A stretch of 64,000 nt of DNA from Citrus sinensis (lineage: Eukaryota > Streptophyta > Magnoliopsida > Sapindales > Rutaceae): positions 17,672,501 to 17,736,500 of the forward strand of contig NC_068561.1 in NCBI RefSeq assembly GCF_022201045.2, given 5' to 3'. A program made the position numbers and the translations under genes. Below the pieces are notes generated by a model. It saw only the letters and a list, made by a program, of their open reading frames with translations. It was not told the DNA's origin and searched no databases. Positions 36,941 through 48,348 of the stretch are shown piece after piece (the first letter of the stretch is position 1; each line of letters starts with the position of its first letter).

Positions 36941-37617
36941 CTCAATTTGGACTATTCAAAAAGTCAAATTTTGATCATTTTCTAGCCATGAGGACCCTGG
37001 ATTTAGCGGCAATCTTGTACACTATTTGTTGCTTAGAACTAATCGTGAAACAAGTTAATGATGATTTAGGATTGGCAACAAGATATTACATTTCTCTCTT
37101 CGAGAATAGTGCTTGGTGATAGGATTGAAATGTAGTAATGTGGAAAATTTACACAAAAAAAAAAACTTTGGTTGGCGAATACGTGATCAATATTTCGGTG
37201 GAAGCACAATACTTTAAGCTTAACGAATTAGATAGCAGGTTTGATGATTTTGATTTCGCTAACCTGGATGACATGGACGCGTTGAAGATTGCCTTATTCT
37301 ATTTTATAGATATGGTTTTATGTGCAAGACCGTTTGAAAGGAGAATCACAAAAGAGATAATGCATGATGTGAACGATTTAGATTATTTCAATAACTTTTC
37401 TTGGGGCACCTATATGTGGAAAATTCTCCACAAGCAAATGACTAAAAGATTGATTGGTAAAGTTGAAAAATATAAGAAAGAGCATAGTAAGGATCACATT
37501 AAAGAAAAGTATAAAGAGAAGTACATGTCTTATCTAATATTAGGTCGTACACCAAATTTTAGCTATTGTGGAGATTTGCTTAGGAAGAAGGTTGCTATAA
37601 ATATTTTTATGAATTAG
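36941..37617 (+). pseudogene. Decayed DUF1985-domain gene inside MULE
   Basis: The best preserved part, 37138-37617 (159 codons), contains LDDMDALKIALFYFIDMVL and DLDYFNNFSWGTYMWKILH, which match the pattern of DUF1985 proteins: a conserved D-x-L-K-x-x-x-x-Y-F-x-D/E-x-V-L segment and F-x-x-x-x-W-G. Upstream the same domain continues in other frames: QFGLFKKSNFDHFL (from about 36943), then FSGNLVHYLLLR (about 37008-37043), then LVIGLKC before 37138, so at least two frameshifts and a stop break it. DUF1985 genes are carried, usually with a Ulp1-type C48 cysteine protease, by plant MULEs; the protease part is missing here. Confidence 0.7.
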
Positions 37618-38084
37618 ATTATGTGAAAAGATATACTATTAAGTAGTCTTATTTCATATTCATATTATTAATTGACATTTTCAGCAGTAACTAAAATCAA
37701 GTAATATGCAACTCTCTGGAAAATTGGGCGACATATTGTGTTGCCTGAATGCCGTGCATCTTTTTAGAAACAAAATATAGTAACATTTTTATTCTTGTAC
37801 TCCATATGACCATCCTTCAAAGTCTCCTACGCTTTATCAAAATAAATCTTAAGCACTACTGACTCTGTTAACGTGATGCAAAATAATAATAATAATAATA
37901 CTTTGCAAATAACACTCCAAACAATAATATTATTATAGTAATTAAATAATTAATTATCAACAAATTTGGGTGACCCAGATGACAGCATTACACCCAAGCA
38001 ACATAAAAAATTGCCCAAATTACATGCAATTGTATGTTGGGTGACACGAGCACTAATCGCTTAACATGCGGTATCTTATCGCCT

Positions 38085-38170
38085 AGGCGACGAATACCAG
38101 AATCCAAGCGACAAGTGCATGTTGCCCAGGTGATGAATACTAAAATCCAGGCGACAATTGCATGTTGCCC
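38085..38170. repeat. 43-bp tandem repeat, two units, inside MULE
   Basis: Units 38085-38127 and 38128-38170 share aggcgacgaatac / aggtgatgaatac starts and gcatgttgccc ends; a partial third start (gggcgaca) follows. Confidence 0.75.
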
Positions 38171-38770
38171 GGGCGACAAGTGCTTGCCGCTTAGATTTTG
38201 GGTTTCGTCTTCAACATTGTTTAAGACCCATTTTTGTCGGATTTTAATGGAATTTTAACCATTTAATGTATCCACATTATAATAAAATGAGCAATTGATC
38301 CTTTGTATGAAACCTAACCAAAAAATAAAAAAAAATGAAGAAATACTAACCTTAACTTTTTATTATTCTTTAATTTGTTGCTTGATTTTGTCTTCAATGC
38401 TTAGATAAATATATTAGTTTGATGAATGTGAGATATGTGAAAAAGGAGTTGAGCAATAGTTGGATAAATAACTTTGTAATGAATATGAGAGGTGAAATGA
38501 AGAGTGTTTTGGTGGTGTGTGGAGAGCTTCGGCTGTTGGCTGGGAGTTGAGGGGTTTGTTTGTTTAGTTTTAGGGGTATTTTGGTACAAGAACCTTCTAT
38601 ATGCTTGCTATTATAAGAAAAATTAGAGTGTGATGCTTTTTTATATTGAAAGTTGGAAGGTGATCAAATTGGTAAATTTTCCAAAGATCAATTTTAAATT
38701 CCTTCATAAATATAGAGATTGTAGAATATTCTTTTGAATATTATATATCCATACTCTCATTAAAATTGTA

Positions 38771-39807
38771 ATATCTTTTAGGGGTGGGCAATTTCGGATT
38801 CGGATGAATCCGATCGGATTTCAGATAATTCGGATTGAAAAAAAATTCATCTGAATTATTCGGATCGGATTCAGATCGGATGAAAATTCGGATTGAATTC
38901 GGATTCTGATTGGATCGGATGAGTTTGGATTTTGGATTAATTTTCGGATTCGGATTAATTCGGATTGAAATCAGATTTGGACCTTTTTGACAATTCTCAC
39001 AAAAATTTATGAAATCTATGATTAATGAAAACAAATTGAGAAATGACAATGGTGTTAGCTGTTAGCTGTTAGCTGCATGTGGTTTGGCGTTCGGATTTGC
39101 CTTGGTTTGGCTCAGATTCGACTTGATTCCAGTCAATTGGTGTCAGCCGCGGCTGGTTTTGAAGACGAACGAGGCTATGCTGACAGTGGCGTGGTCGTTG
39201 GACTCGTGGGTTGCCGGTGGGTTAATGGGTTCAAGACGAATGACAGGATGAGGTTGGTTTTGCTTTTGCTCGGCGAAGTAACTAACTAACTGGGTTTTGT
39301 TCACTATTCCCAACCCATGACAGTTCCCTGCAGCTGTCGATTAACTAGGTTTGATGTTCAGATTCGTCTTGGTTCGGCTCGGATTCGACTAGATTCTAGT
39401 TGATCGGTGTCGGCCGCGGCTGAGTTTGAAGACGGACGAGGCTGTGCTGATAGTGGTGTGGTCGTTGGACTATCGCCGGTGGGTTAATGGGTTCAAGACG
39501 GATGACGACGGGATGAGGCTGGTTTTGCTTTTGCTCGGTTGCTTGCTCTATCGTTTGTTGTTTATGTGGTTAGCTGTGAGCCTGTGACTGACAGACTTGA
39601 GTCAAACGAACTTGTGAAATAGGTTTAGTTGTTTGCTTGTTTTTGCGTTTAGTTTTTTTTTTTAAACAGTGCAGATCCGATCGGATGATTCGGATTGATT
39701 TGAATCCAATCCGATCCGAAACAAATCCGATCGGATCGCACATGTTTCGTCCAATCGGATTTCCCTTCAAATTCGAATCTGATCCGATGCCCACCCCTAA
39801 TATCTTT
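38771..39807. mobile_element. hAT-type non-autonomous element, 1.02 kb, perfect 8-bp target duplication
   Basis: atatcttt at 38771-38778 and 39800-39807 is an exact 8-bp target duplication, the hAT signature. The element 38779-39799 begins taggggtgggca and ends tgcccacccctA in inverted orientation. Both ends are followed inward by clusters of cggat / atccg words that form extended imperfect inverted repeats (38795-38990 and 39675-39790). The centre is a tandem duplication of about 190 bases (39079-39270 and 39349-39540), GC-rich, sharing gccgcggctg and gtgggttaatgggttcaaga. There is no transposase; frames here (e.g. 39077-39289) are not accepted as genes. Confidence 0.88.
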
Positions 39808-41178
39808 GTAAATCTTAACAATTTATGCCCAATTTGTACCAAAGATAAACTCATATCTATTTGCAAAGGAAAAGTTCGGCCTAATCCACTAGTCGTACCC
39901 ATAGCTTCTAGGATATGATTTCTAATTACTAAATTCAAAAAATATTGTTTTAAACAAAAAAAAATCAACAAACAAATGTTTTATTTTTCTATGTCATGAT
40001 TGAAAAAATAAAATATAACAATTAAGACAATAAAAACAAAGTTAAATCAAACTCTATTCGTTTGAACAACTTCATATCAGGTTCCTTGATGAATTTTCCT
40101 TTAAAAGGGAAAGTTACGTCCAATGGCGAAGTTATATTTTAGTTAAATTAGGGACATAATTCAAAATCTATAATTCAAAATCTAAAAATTTTAGTTGGTT
40201 GTAACATAAAATCAATAAAAATGAGAGGGGAAAAAGTAAAGATGATAATGAAGAAACCATAAACTTAAGTAGATCATAACTAACAAATATCAATTAAGGC
40301 ACCAAATGTGAAACACGCACAAAAATTTGATAAAATTTCAGTTCAGTCCCTTAATGATTTTCAATAGTATTTTGGACATGGCTATGGTGGAGAAATAATA
40401 ACAAACTCTAGAAGATTAGAATCAAATATAATAAACTAAGGAGGTCAAACATAAAACTTTTCAAAGAAATGGATAACTTTCAATTAGACCCTTAGACATC
40501 ATCTTTTTTCCTTTTTTTAAGAGCAAAGATTAAAAAACTTTTTTAAATGTTAAAATATATAAAATATCTTATACTTATTTGATAAATTTATTTTATTCTT
40601 TTCACAACATAACTTTAAAATGTTTACTTATTAAAATAATTTTATAATTTTTAATAAAAACTCTCATTGACAATCAAACAACTATAATTTTTATAATTTT
40701 CAATACAGAATCGATCATGGTGTTTCGTGTTTTGCAAATATGCAAATATGCACAATATCAACTTGTGACGTACAAGTAATGCTTCAAAGAGAACTCATAA
40801 TTTTGATCTTGAATTAATGTGAAGGTGTGTTTTACTCTATCGTTAGAAAACACACAGTAGCTAGCTCCCTTATATTAAAGAAAGTTATGTTAGTTGTGTT
40901 GTTGAGTCAATGTACATGAAAAAGATGGTGTTAGCTTTTATCAATTTTATATTTTGGTTAATTACGTGTTGATTATTACTATACAAGCACTTGAACAAAA
41001 GAAGATTCTAAAAAAAAAAAGAGTTATAACTATAAACAAGTTGCTCTTAATAATTACCGGCCCAACTTGCTATAGCTAGTTATTTCTTTAACCTTATATA
41101 AATCATGATATGGTCCCATTTCAATTACCAAGCAATAGCACTGAAAAACTCACACTTTAACTAGTTCATCTTCTAGCC
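39808..41178. other. Intergenic, AT-rich
   Basis: No gene; the last ~150 bases (about 41090-41178, with taaccttatataaatc) may be the old promoter of the peroxidase pseudogene. Confidence 0.35.
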
Positions 41179-41633
41179 ATGAATCCTAAACAATATTTAT
41201 ACTCAAAATTCATTTATTTGTCAATAAATAGTCTTGTGTCTAAGTAGCATGGCCGCCGCTCAATTATCTTTTCAATTCTATGAGAAGTCATGCCCTTTAG
41301 TATTATCGATCATCAATTTAGAAGTGCAAGATGCTGTGTCGAATGAGGCTCACACGGGGCCATCCTTGCTCCGTCTCCATTTTCATGACTGTTTTGGTCG
41401 AGTCATTACTTTCTCTCTTTATATTTTTATGCCTTTATTGGTCTTTTTCTTTACACTGCTTAATTACTATTATTATATTTTTTGGCATCTTTCACATTAA
41501 GTTATCATTGACATGTCAAAATTCTCTACGAGTTTGGAACCCTTGGGATCTCACCCCAAATGTATGATTTTTGGAGAATAGAGTGGAGAATGGGAGAAAA
41601 ATAACCTCTAAATTCTTATCAAGGTAGAGTTTA

Positions 41634-42178
41634 GGGATGACAAACAACGGGCTTGGGCCAGGCTTTTTCAAGCCCACGTCCAAGCCCACTATCAATTAAG
41701 TGTGTTGGCCTGGGCCTAGGCCGGATTTAGGTTTTATTTATTTATTTTAAAATTATTGTAAATTTGAAATAAATTAATGATCAACAAGTTATTACAATTA
41801 TAGATAAATTAAAATAATATTTCAAATTAAAATAATAAAAAAAGTAAATAAAAGCTCATAACTTTAATTTCATTTAATACTGAATTTTCTAATTCAAACG
41901 CTCTTTTAATTAATTGACACAAAAGAGATAATTTAGTATAATAATTTTATCTTTTTTTAATCATAATTGATTTATAAGTTAAGAATTTAAGTTTTTTTTT
42001 TTATTTTTAAATTACTTTTCAATTTTAATTATATTATTATAATTTATAAAATTATTTTTTTAAAAGTAGTGGGCATGGGCTTTGTTCGGGCTTTTTTTCT
42101 TGGGCCCTTGTCCAAGCCCTCATGTGTGAGAGCCGAGCCTGGGCCGGTCTGGGCTTTTTTGCCACCCCTAGTGGAATT
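41634..42178. mobile_element. hAT-type non-autonomous element in pseudogene intron 1
   Basis: The element 41642-42170 starts tagggatgaca and ends gccaccccta; its subterminal parts are inverted copies rich in gggctt/aagccc words (gggcttgggccaggct left, agcctgggccggtctgggct right). Flanks gtagagtt (41634-41641) and gtggaatt (42171-42178) are an imperfect 8-bp target duplication (6 of 8). The interior is AT-rich and non-coding. Confidence 0.75.
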
Positions 42179-42379
42179 TGGTTTTGTACTCTCCACCCAA
42201 TTCCTATTATATATGAGTATTTTATTAATTTTTGTTCAATAATTTTTATTTTATCAATTACAATGTTGGTTAATAAATTTTTTTAATTTTTACCTAATAT
42301 AAATATATTATAACTAAAAAAATCCTACATTATAATTTTTATTCAATTGTAAAATGTTGTTATGTTTTCTTTTTCTTGT

Positions 42380-42790
42380 TCCCAGATCAATGTTTACACC
42401 AATCAAGAATCACCAAGATCAATCTAATTTCCCTGATAATTGATCAAAATTGAAATAGAAAATCAAACACACATAGAAGAATCACACAAAAACAACAATC
42501 AAGGGACGACAAATTTAAGTGGTTTACTAGAGGTAGCCTACATCCAATAAAGAATAGAGTAGCAACTTTTATTCACTCGCTGATAACAAGATACAAGGCA
42601 AAAAGATGAAGTTACAAGCTTTCACTCTCTGGAAATCAATCCTTCTAATACCCAATATATAGGACTAGAGAGTTCTAGAATGATTCTCCATTCACCAGTT
42701 GTGTTCCGGGTTTATTACAACTAAATTTAAGACTTTCCCTCTCTTGATAACAACCAATAATAACCTTAGACATGTATTGCTCTCATGCTT
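42380..42790. mobile_element. Probable LTR-retroelement fragment
   Basis: Contains a stretch like ggacgacaaatttaagtggttt and gtagcctacatcc, of a type I associate with plant LTR sequences, adjoining the duplicated unit that starts at 42791. No borders or coding parts could be fixed. Confidence 0.3.
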
Positions 42791-45461
42791 AAGAATAAGT
42801 GAAATCAAAATGCTTCTGAAAACTATCATTTCAAGCTAAGCTTTATGTGTAAATGCACGTGATAAACACATGCCTTACTTATGAAGCTCGGATGACAAGA
42901 CGTAATTGTCATCTGCTCCATTTTTTATCCCAATGACATGTTACTCAGTCCACAACTGAGATGACAAATAACACTTATTCAATAAAATGATAAGGCAGCA
43001 CTTTCTCTTAAACCCATTTTCTAAGCTCACACTTCAACATTTTTCTCTCTCAAGGTATTGCTCTCTTCAAATATTTTTTAGTTTTGATATTATTTCAAGA
43101 TACTATTTCAATCTTTTAGGGATTTTTTAATAATTGAGATATGATATAATATGGTAATGATTTAATTAAGTCTCTAAATTTTAATTTACTAAAATCATTT
43201 ATCTATACCTATTATAAAATAAGTAAATGGGAAATGGGGAATGATTTTCTCATCCCCACCCCACTAAATTTATTGGGGGATAGAGTGGAGAATGTAGGTG
43301 AAATTTTTAATAGAGTGGGGAATGAGGTAGGCCTCCCCACCCTCACGCCACTACATTGCCATCCCTAGTTATCATAATGGTTGTTAATTAAACAAACTAA
43401 AACATTATTTGTACTTTTTGGCGTTTGATTAATTAAATCTAATGTCACAACGAGTCACAGATTAAAAAAAAGAATCAATCAACATTATTCTCAATGCTTT
43501 TTTTAAATATTCTAGTGATGTTTTATCCAACACACATATATAATCATTCTCAAGCACGGGGCCCCCTCATTTTTTTTGTAGACACGTTGTTAAGCTATGC
43601 ACTTTAATAAAATTATTTTCGAATGCACTATAAAGTCATATAGTTTAATAACATTAAAATTTGACTCTATTAAATCACACTTCTTAAAAGCGAATTTGCA
43701 TGAATGAGAGCGCTATGTCACAGGGTGAGTGTTTTTCACAACGAACTCGTGCAACGCGTAGACAACTCTTGCTGAAAGTTGCTAAGTAAACATTTAAGCT
43801 TCTCAACTAGCTAAGCCTGGAGGTTTTCGAAAGAGTTAGAGAGAAGAGAGCAATTGAGCCGAAAACAGATAATTGTATTACTCGCAAAGTGCTTACAAGA
43901 GTGCTTGAGTTGCTTACTCTTAACTTAATACTTAAATGCCAAATGTCATGCCCTATTTATAGGGTGGCTTGTCAAACTTTAGAGTTCTAGAGAATTCTAC
44001 CAACTTGCCTAAATATCTAAATATTTACAAGTACTAGAGAAGTGTAGAGAATTAAAGATATGTACGAGCTTGAGATGTGTTAGAGTTTGTTAGAAAATTT
44101 TAGAATCGGGCCAAGCTAGCACCCTTGGCCTGTGTTTGGCCTCTTAACCCAAATTTTTGGGCACTTGGGCTAAAATTTTGGGCGGTCCACAATAGCTCGC
44201 TATAGATATTGACTATATATATTGGCTTATAGTAATTTCCACGACACAATTTTTGTCTTGTTACAATTTTGTGGCTATAATTTATTTATTTTTATATGTA
44301 TAATTGAGTTTCCAATCGCAGATCTTGATGGCTAATGTTTACTCAAAATCCTGGTTCTGTCGCTGCACTCCACCACTTACTTGTTTGATGGCTAATGTTT
44401 AACAATAAGTGAAATCAACACGCTTTTGAAAACTATCGTTTCAAGCTATGCTTTATGAGTAAATGCACGTGATAAACACATGCCTTACTTATGAAGCTTG
44501 GATAATAGGATGTAATTGTCATCTGCTCCCTTTCCTTATCCCAAAGACATGTTGCTCAATCCACAACTAAAATGACATATAACACTTATTCAATAAAACG
44601 ATAAGGCAACACTTTCTCTTAAATCTAGTTTCTAAGCTCACACTTCAACACTTTTTTCTTTTAAGGTGCAACTCTCTTCAAATATTTTTTAGTTTTGATA
44701 TTATTTCAAAATACTATTTCAACCTTTTGGAGATTGTTTAATAATTTAGATACTATACAATATGGTAATGAATTAATTAAGTCTCTAAATTTTAATTTAT
44801 TGAAATCATTTATCCATACCTACTATAAAATAAGTAAATGGGAAATAAGGAATGATTTCCTCATTCCCACCCCATTAAATTTATTGGGGATTGGAGGTGA
44901 AATTTTTAATGGGGTGGGAAATGGGATTGGCCTCCCCACTTTCACCCCACCACATTGTCATTCCTAGTTATCGTAACAGTTGTTAATTAAACAAACTAAA
45001 ACACTATTTGTACTTTTTGGCGTTTGATTAAGTCAATTTAATGTTACCTGGACCTGGAGTCACAGATTAAAAAAAAAAAAAAGATCAATCAACATTATTC
45101 TCAGTGCTTTTTTTAATATTCTAGCAATGTTTTATCCAACACACATATATAATTATTTTCAAGCACATGGCTCCCTCATTTTTTTAATGCAAATATGTTG
45201 TTAAGCCGTGCGATTTAATAAAGTTATTTTCAAATGCACTATAAAATAATATAGTTTAATAACATTAAAATTTGACTCTATCAAATCACACGGCTTAAAA
45301 AAGCGAATCCACTTGAAAAATAATAAGAGCGCTTGCTATAGAGAATGACTATGTAAATTGGCTTATAGTAATTTCCATGACATAATTTTTTGTCTTGTTA
45401 CAATTTGTGGCTATATTATATATATATATATACAATTGAGTTTCCAATCACAGATCTTGAC
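42791..45461. repeat. Direct duplication of a ~1.06-kb unit in pseudogene intron 1
   Basis: Unit A is 42791-44330, interrupted by an insertion at 43716-44197; unit B is 44401-45461. Without the insertion, A is about 1058 bases and B 1061. Landmarks in both: aataagtgaaatcaa, gcacgtgataaacacatgcc, tactttttggcgtttgatta, gactctat(t/c)aaatcaca, ggcttatagtaatttcca, attgagtttccaatc. A short link (44331-44400) contains tggctaatgttt twice; a relative of this link recurs at about 47458-47523. Confidence 0.8.
43711..44202. mobile_element. Insertion of 482 bp, solo-LTR-like, 5-bp target duplication
   Basis: Comparison with unit B shows that 43716-44197 is an insertion into unit A. It is bordered by cgcta at 43711-43715 and 44198-44202, a 5-bp duplication typical of LTR retroelements. 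It begins tgtcacaggg and contains a TATA-like ctatttatagg near 43949-43959. A solo LTR would fit, but the right end reads aatagct rather than ...ca, so the class is uncertain. Confidence 0.5.
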
Positions 45462-45654
45462 TTGAACATCATCATAACTTAAATTAAAAATATGAAAAAA
45501 AATAAATTTTAATATGCTACAAAATAAAATATAAAAAATTGAAATGTATATTTTTTTATCTTTTATTTTAGTCATGATTTTATCACAAATTTACAATCCA
45601 GAATGCCTGATTATAAAATTGTTCCTGCGTATAATACTATAAATCGGTTTGTAA

Positions 45655-45828
<174 letters not shown>

Positions 45829-46443
45829 TAGCTGTCGCCGCAAGGGACTTTGTCGTCGCAGTAAGAATTTATTTTAAAATCCTGACTGCGCCGCTGTTAT
45901 TGTACTAGTGTGGTTAAGCAACTGGGTGGACCGAAGGAGAGATTCAACGACGGCAAGTCTTGATTTAGCAAACAGTGACTTGCCAGGGCCAGATATGAGC
46001 CTTGGTGAACTAATCTCAGCTTTCGCAGACAAGGGACTCACTGCTGAAGAAATGGCGGCGCTGTCAGGAGCTCGCACAATTGGCCAAGCACCGACAGACA
46101 TTGATCCCTTGTATGAAGTATCCTTGAGAGAAAAGAAATATGCCTCGGCAGTATCAGTGCTGGTGACAACGTAAATATTCTTGCTCCCCTTGATGTCTCA
46201 AAGCCCCATTTCTTTTGACAATGACTATTACAAGAATTTGCTGAGCCTGCGAGGGCTTTTGATTTCCGACTTTCGTGGGGGCTCAACAGATTCTCAACCC
46301 TCAGCGAATGCTTATAGCTCTGCCGCGGAATTCTTCTTGAGAGATTTGGCATTTTCGCTTTTGCAACGGTCGAAATGGGTCTCGGCCTACTCACGGGGAT
46401 TGGGTGGCGAGATCCAGTAGCAGGTGCGTCAACTGAGTCTTAG

Positions 46444-47742
46444 AGATTAGGGAATTTGCATGGGGCATTTGATTGGGCTCATTCAAAGGATAGGCCTTTA
46501 AGTGTGGTCCACATATCTCGCTCATAAAATAATGGGCCCTCGAAGATTATCAGGAATTGGGCCATTGTGATTGTTTTACTAAAGAGGCGGACAGGCCGAG
46601 GTATGAACAGAATCTATTGGCCGCGTGGTGCATGCACGTTGTCTTTGAAAGAGGGCAAGGCAAGATTTTTCTTTTTTCTTTTTCTTCTTTTAAATGTTCT
46701 GGGATTATCGGAACTAGTTTATAAAATAATTTTCTTTCATTGCAGGAAGGTAGTATGTTCAATCAAGAAAAGCAAATAAAATTTTTATTATCTTTTGCTG
46801 CTTATATATATATAACATTGTGATCAATGTGGAACTAATTATATAAGAGCCGATTACTTAACAAGTCAACTTACATACTTCTATAATATGATTATATTAT
46901 TAGCTAGCATCAATCTATTTAAATATTCTTCGTCAGCATCATCTAAATCATGTTTCTTACGTTTGTTCTTCAAGGATAGGTAGAGAGTAGAGAGTAACTT
47001 TCATCTCACGACTTATGTTCCTCGTGCCTCTGCCTTTATCAATCATCAAATGCCAGCTACATACGTTGAGAATAATTTTTTATTCTTTATTCGATAATGA
47101 TAATGTTGATAGATAAGGGTGTGACTAAAGACTAAATCAATTACTCCTACTTCTTTCAAGACTTGAATTAAGTAATCAGTCAAATGAATTTGTTTGAAAA
47201 CCATTCGATTAAACACTCCTGAAAATTCTCCTTTTATTTTTTTTTCCTTCATAAGTTCAATTTGTAAAATTAATTAGCAATTCATAATCTTAGACTAAAC
47301 ATACTTTTTTTTTATACCGAACTTTTTTATATAAAATTCAGGTTGGGGAATTAAACTAATTTTTGTCCATATTTGTTAAAATGAGAGGTTTAGTATATTT
47401 TTTTATAATAATTCATTTCCAATGTTAAATACATCAAATGCTAAGCTGAGTTCCGCCCCTTTACTCAAAATCCTGGTTCCGCCGCTGCACTCCGCCACTT
47501 TATTGCTTGATGGCTAATGTTTAACGATCCCTCATGAAATGTCAATCTCAAAGTGCATTTATTTTTATTTTTTAGTACTTAAATTGTACTTATTACTTTC
47601 AAATTTCAAAATAAATAATTATATTTGGATTATAAATTAAGAACTCTTTTTATTGCTTAACCTTAGGAGTAAAAACAGATTATAAAGAAATCACCCTTGA
47701 TTAATAATTGGCGTGGTTACAATGATCTTTCTCCATCAAATG
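46444..47742. other. Intergenic with short repeat relic
   Basis: No gene. At about 47458-47523 lies a relative of the link sequence at 44336-44400 (tcctggttccgccgctgcac and tggctaatgttt), a relic of the same mobile sequence outside the pseudogene. Confidence 0.4.
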
Positions 47743-48348
47743 CATATATTTAGAGCTGGCAAAATGGGTCACTAGATTGTGTTTATGTTCTGTCAAATTT
47801 AAGCTGACTCAAATATGATCCATTTAATTATTATGTCAAACTATTAAAACCTGAACCCAACATAAAAAATAATTGAGTGACACAACATGGTTTATTCAAT
47901 AATTGAATAATCGTGTCATCTAACATAATATAATTAAATAACTCGTTTAATACCTATTTAACATTAATTACATAAAATATTTTGCACCTATTTGACAAAA
48001 ATTGCACTCCTTTATATATCTAAATATTATTGTAGATTGATATAAAAAATTATACATGTCTACCAAATTATTGGACATCAAGTTATTACACACTTACACT
48101 ATTGAAATTTAAGATCTATCTAGAATTTTATGAAATGAAATACCATATAAATGTTCATCCTTCATAAATAATTTTGTTTTTAACTGAGTAAATGAATTAA
48201 GAACTTGAACCCTAACCCTATATGACAAAAAAAATTATATTGACATGGACATAACTCATGTAATAATCATATCAAATTTAATGAGCTAAACCCATTTATT
48301 CATGTTAGGTAAATGAATCGTGTTAAATTTTACAACTCTACATACATT
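47743..48348. mobile_element. hAT-type MITE, 590 bp, near-perfect 8-bp target duplication
   Basis: The element 47751-48340 begins tagagctggcaaaatgggtc; the reverse complement of its end is tagagttgtaaaatttaaca, an imperfect inverted repeat. Flanks catatatt (47743-47750) and catacatt (48341-48348) match at 7 of 8. The interior is AT-rich and non-coding. Confidence 0.7.

Larger units (their letters stand above)
35978..38692. mobile_element. MULE (Mutator-like element), 2.7 kb, with 9-bp target duplication
   Basis: The 9-mer aagatcaat at 35978-35986 recurs at 38684-38692; a 9-bp duplication is the mark of Mutator-type transposition. The element itself is 35987-38683. Its ends are inverted repeats of about 130 bases: left begins aggaaatttaccc, the right end in reverse complement begins tggaaaatttacc, and both continue through gaccaccttccaa and tcttataatag blocks. 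Inside lie GC-richer flanks with repeated ttgcccaggcgac-type words, a 43-bp tandem repeat at 38085-38170, and a broken DUF1985 coding region. The transposase (MURA) is absent, so it cannot move alone. Confidence 0.85.

Noticed and set aside
37138..37617. 159-codon frame as a host gene
   Set aside because: It is the middle of a DUF1985 domain that continues upstream in other frames and lies between MULE ends.
39077..39289. 70-codon GC-rich frame as a gene
   Set aside because: Lies within a non-autonomous hAT-type element and its duplicated copy at 39349-39540 does not keep the frame.
46038..46394. 118-codon minus-strand frame
   Set aside because: Antisense to exon 3 of the peroxidase pseudogene; no independent support.
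48203..48216. Telomere-like gaaccctaacccta
   Set aside because: Only about two units; single teloboxes also occur near 18388 and 32588. Not an interstitial telomere.
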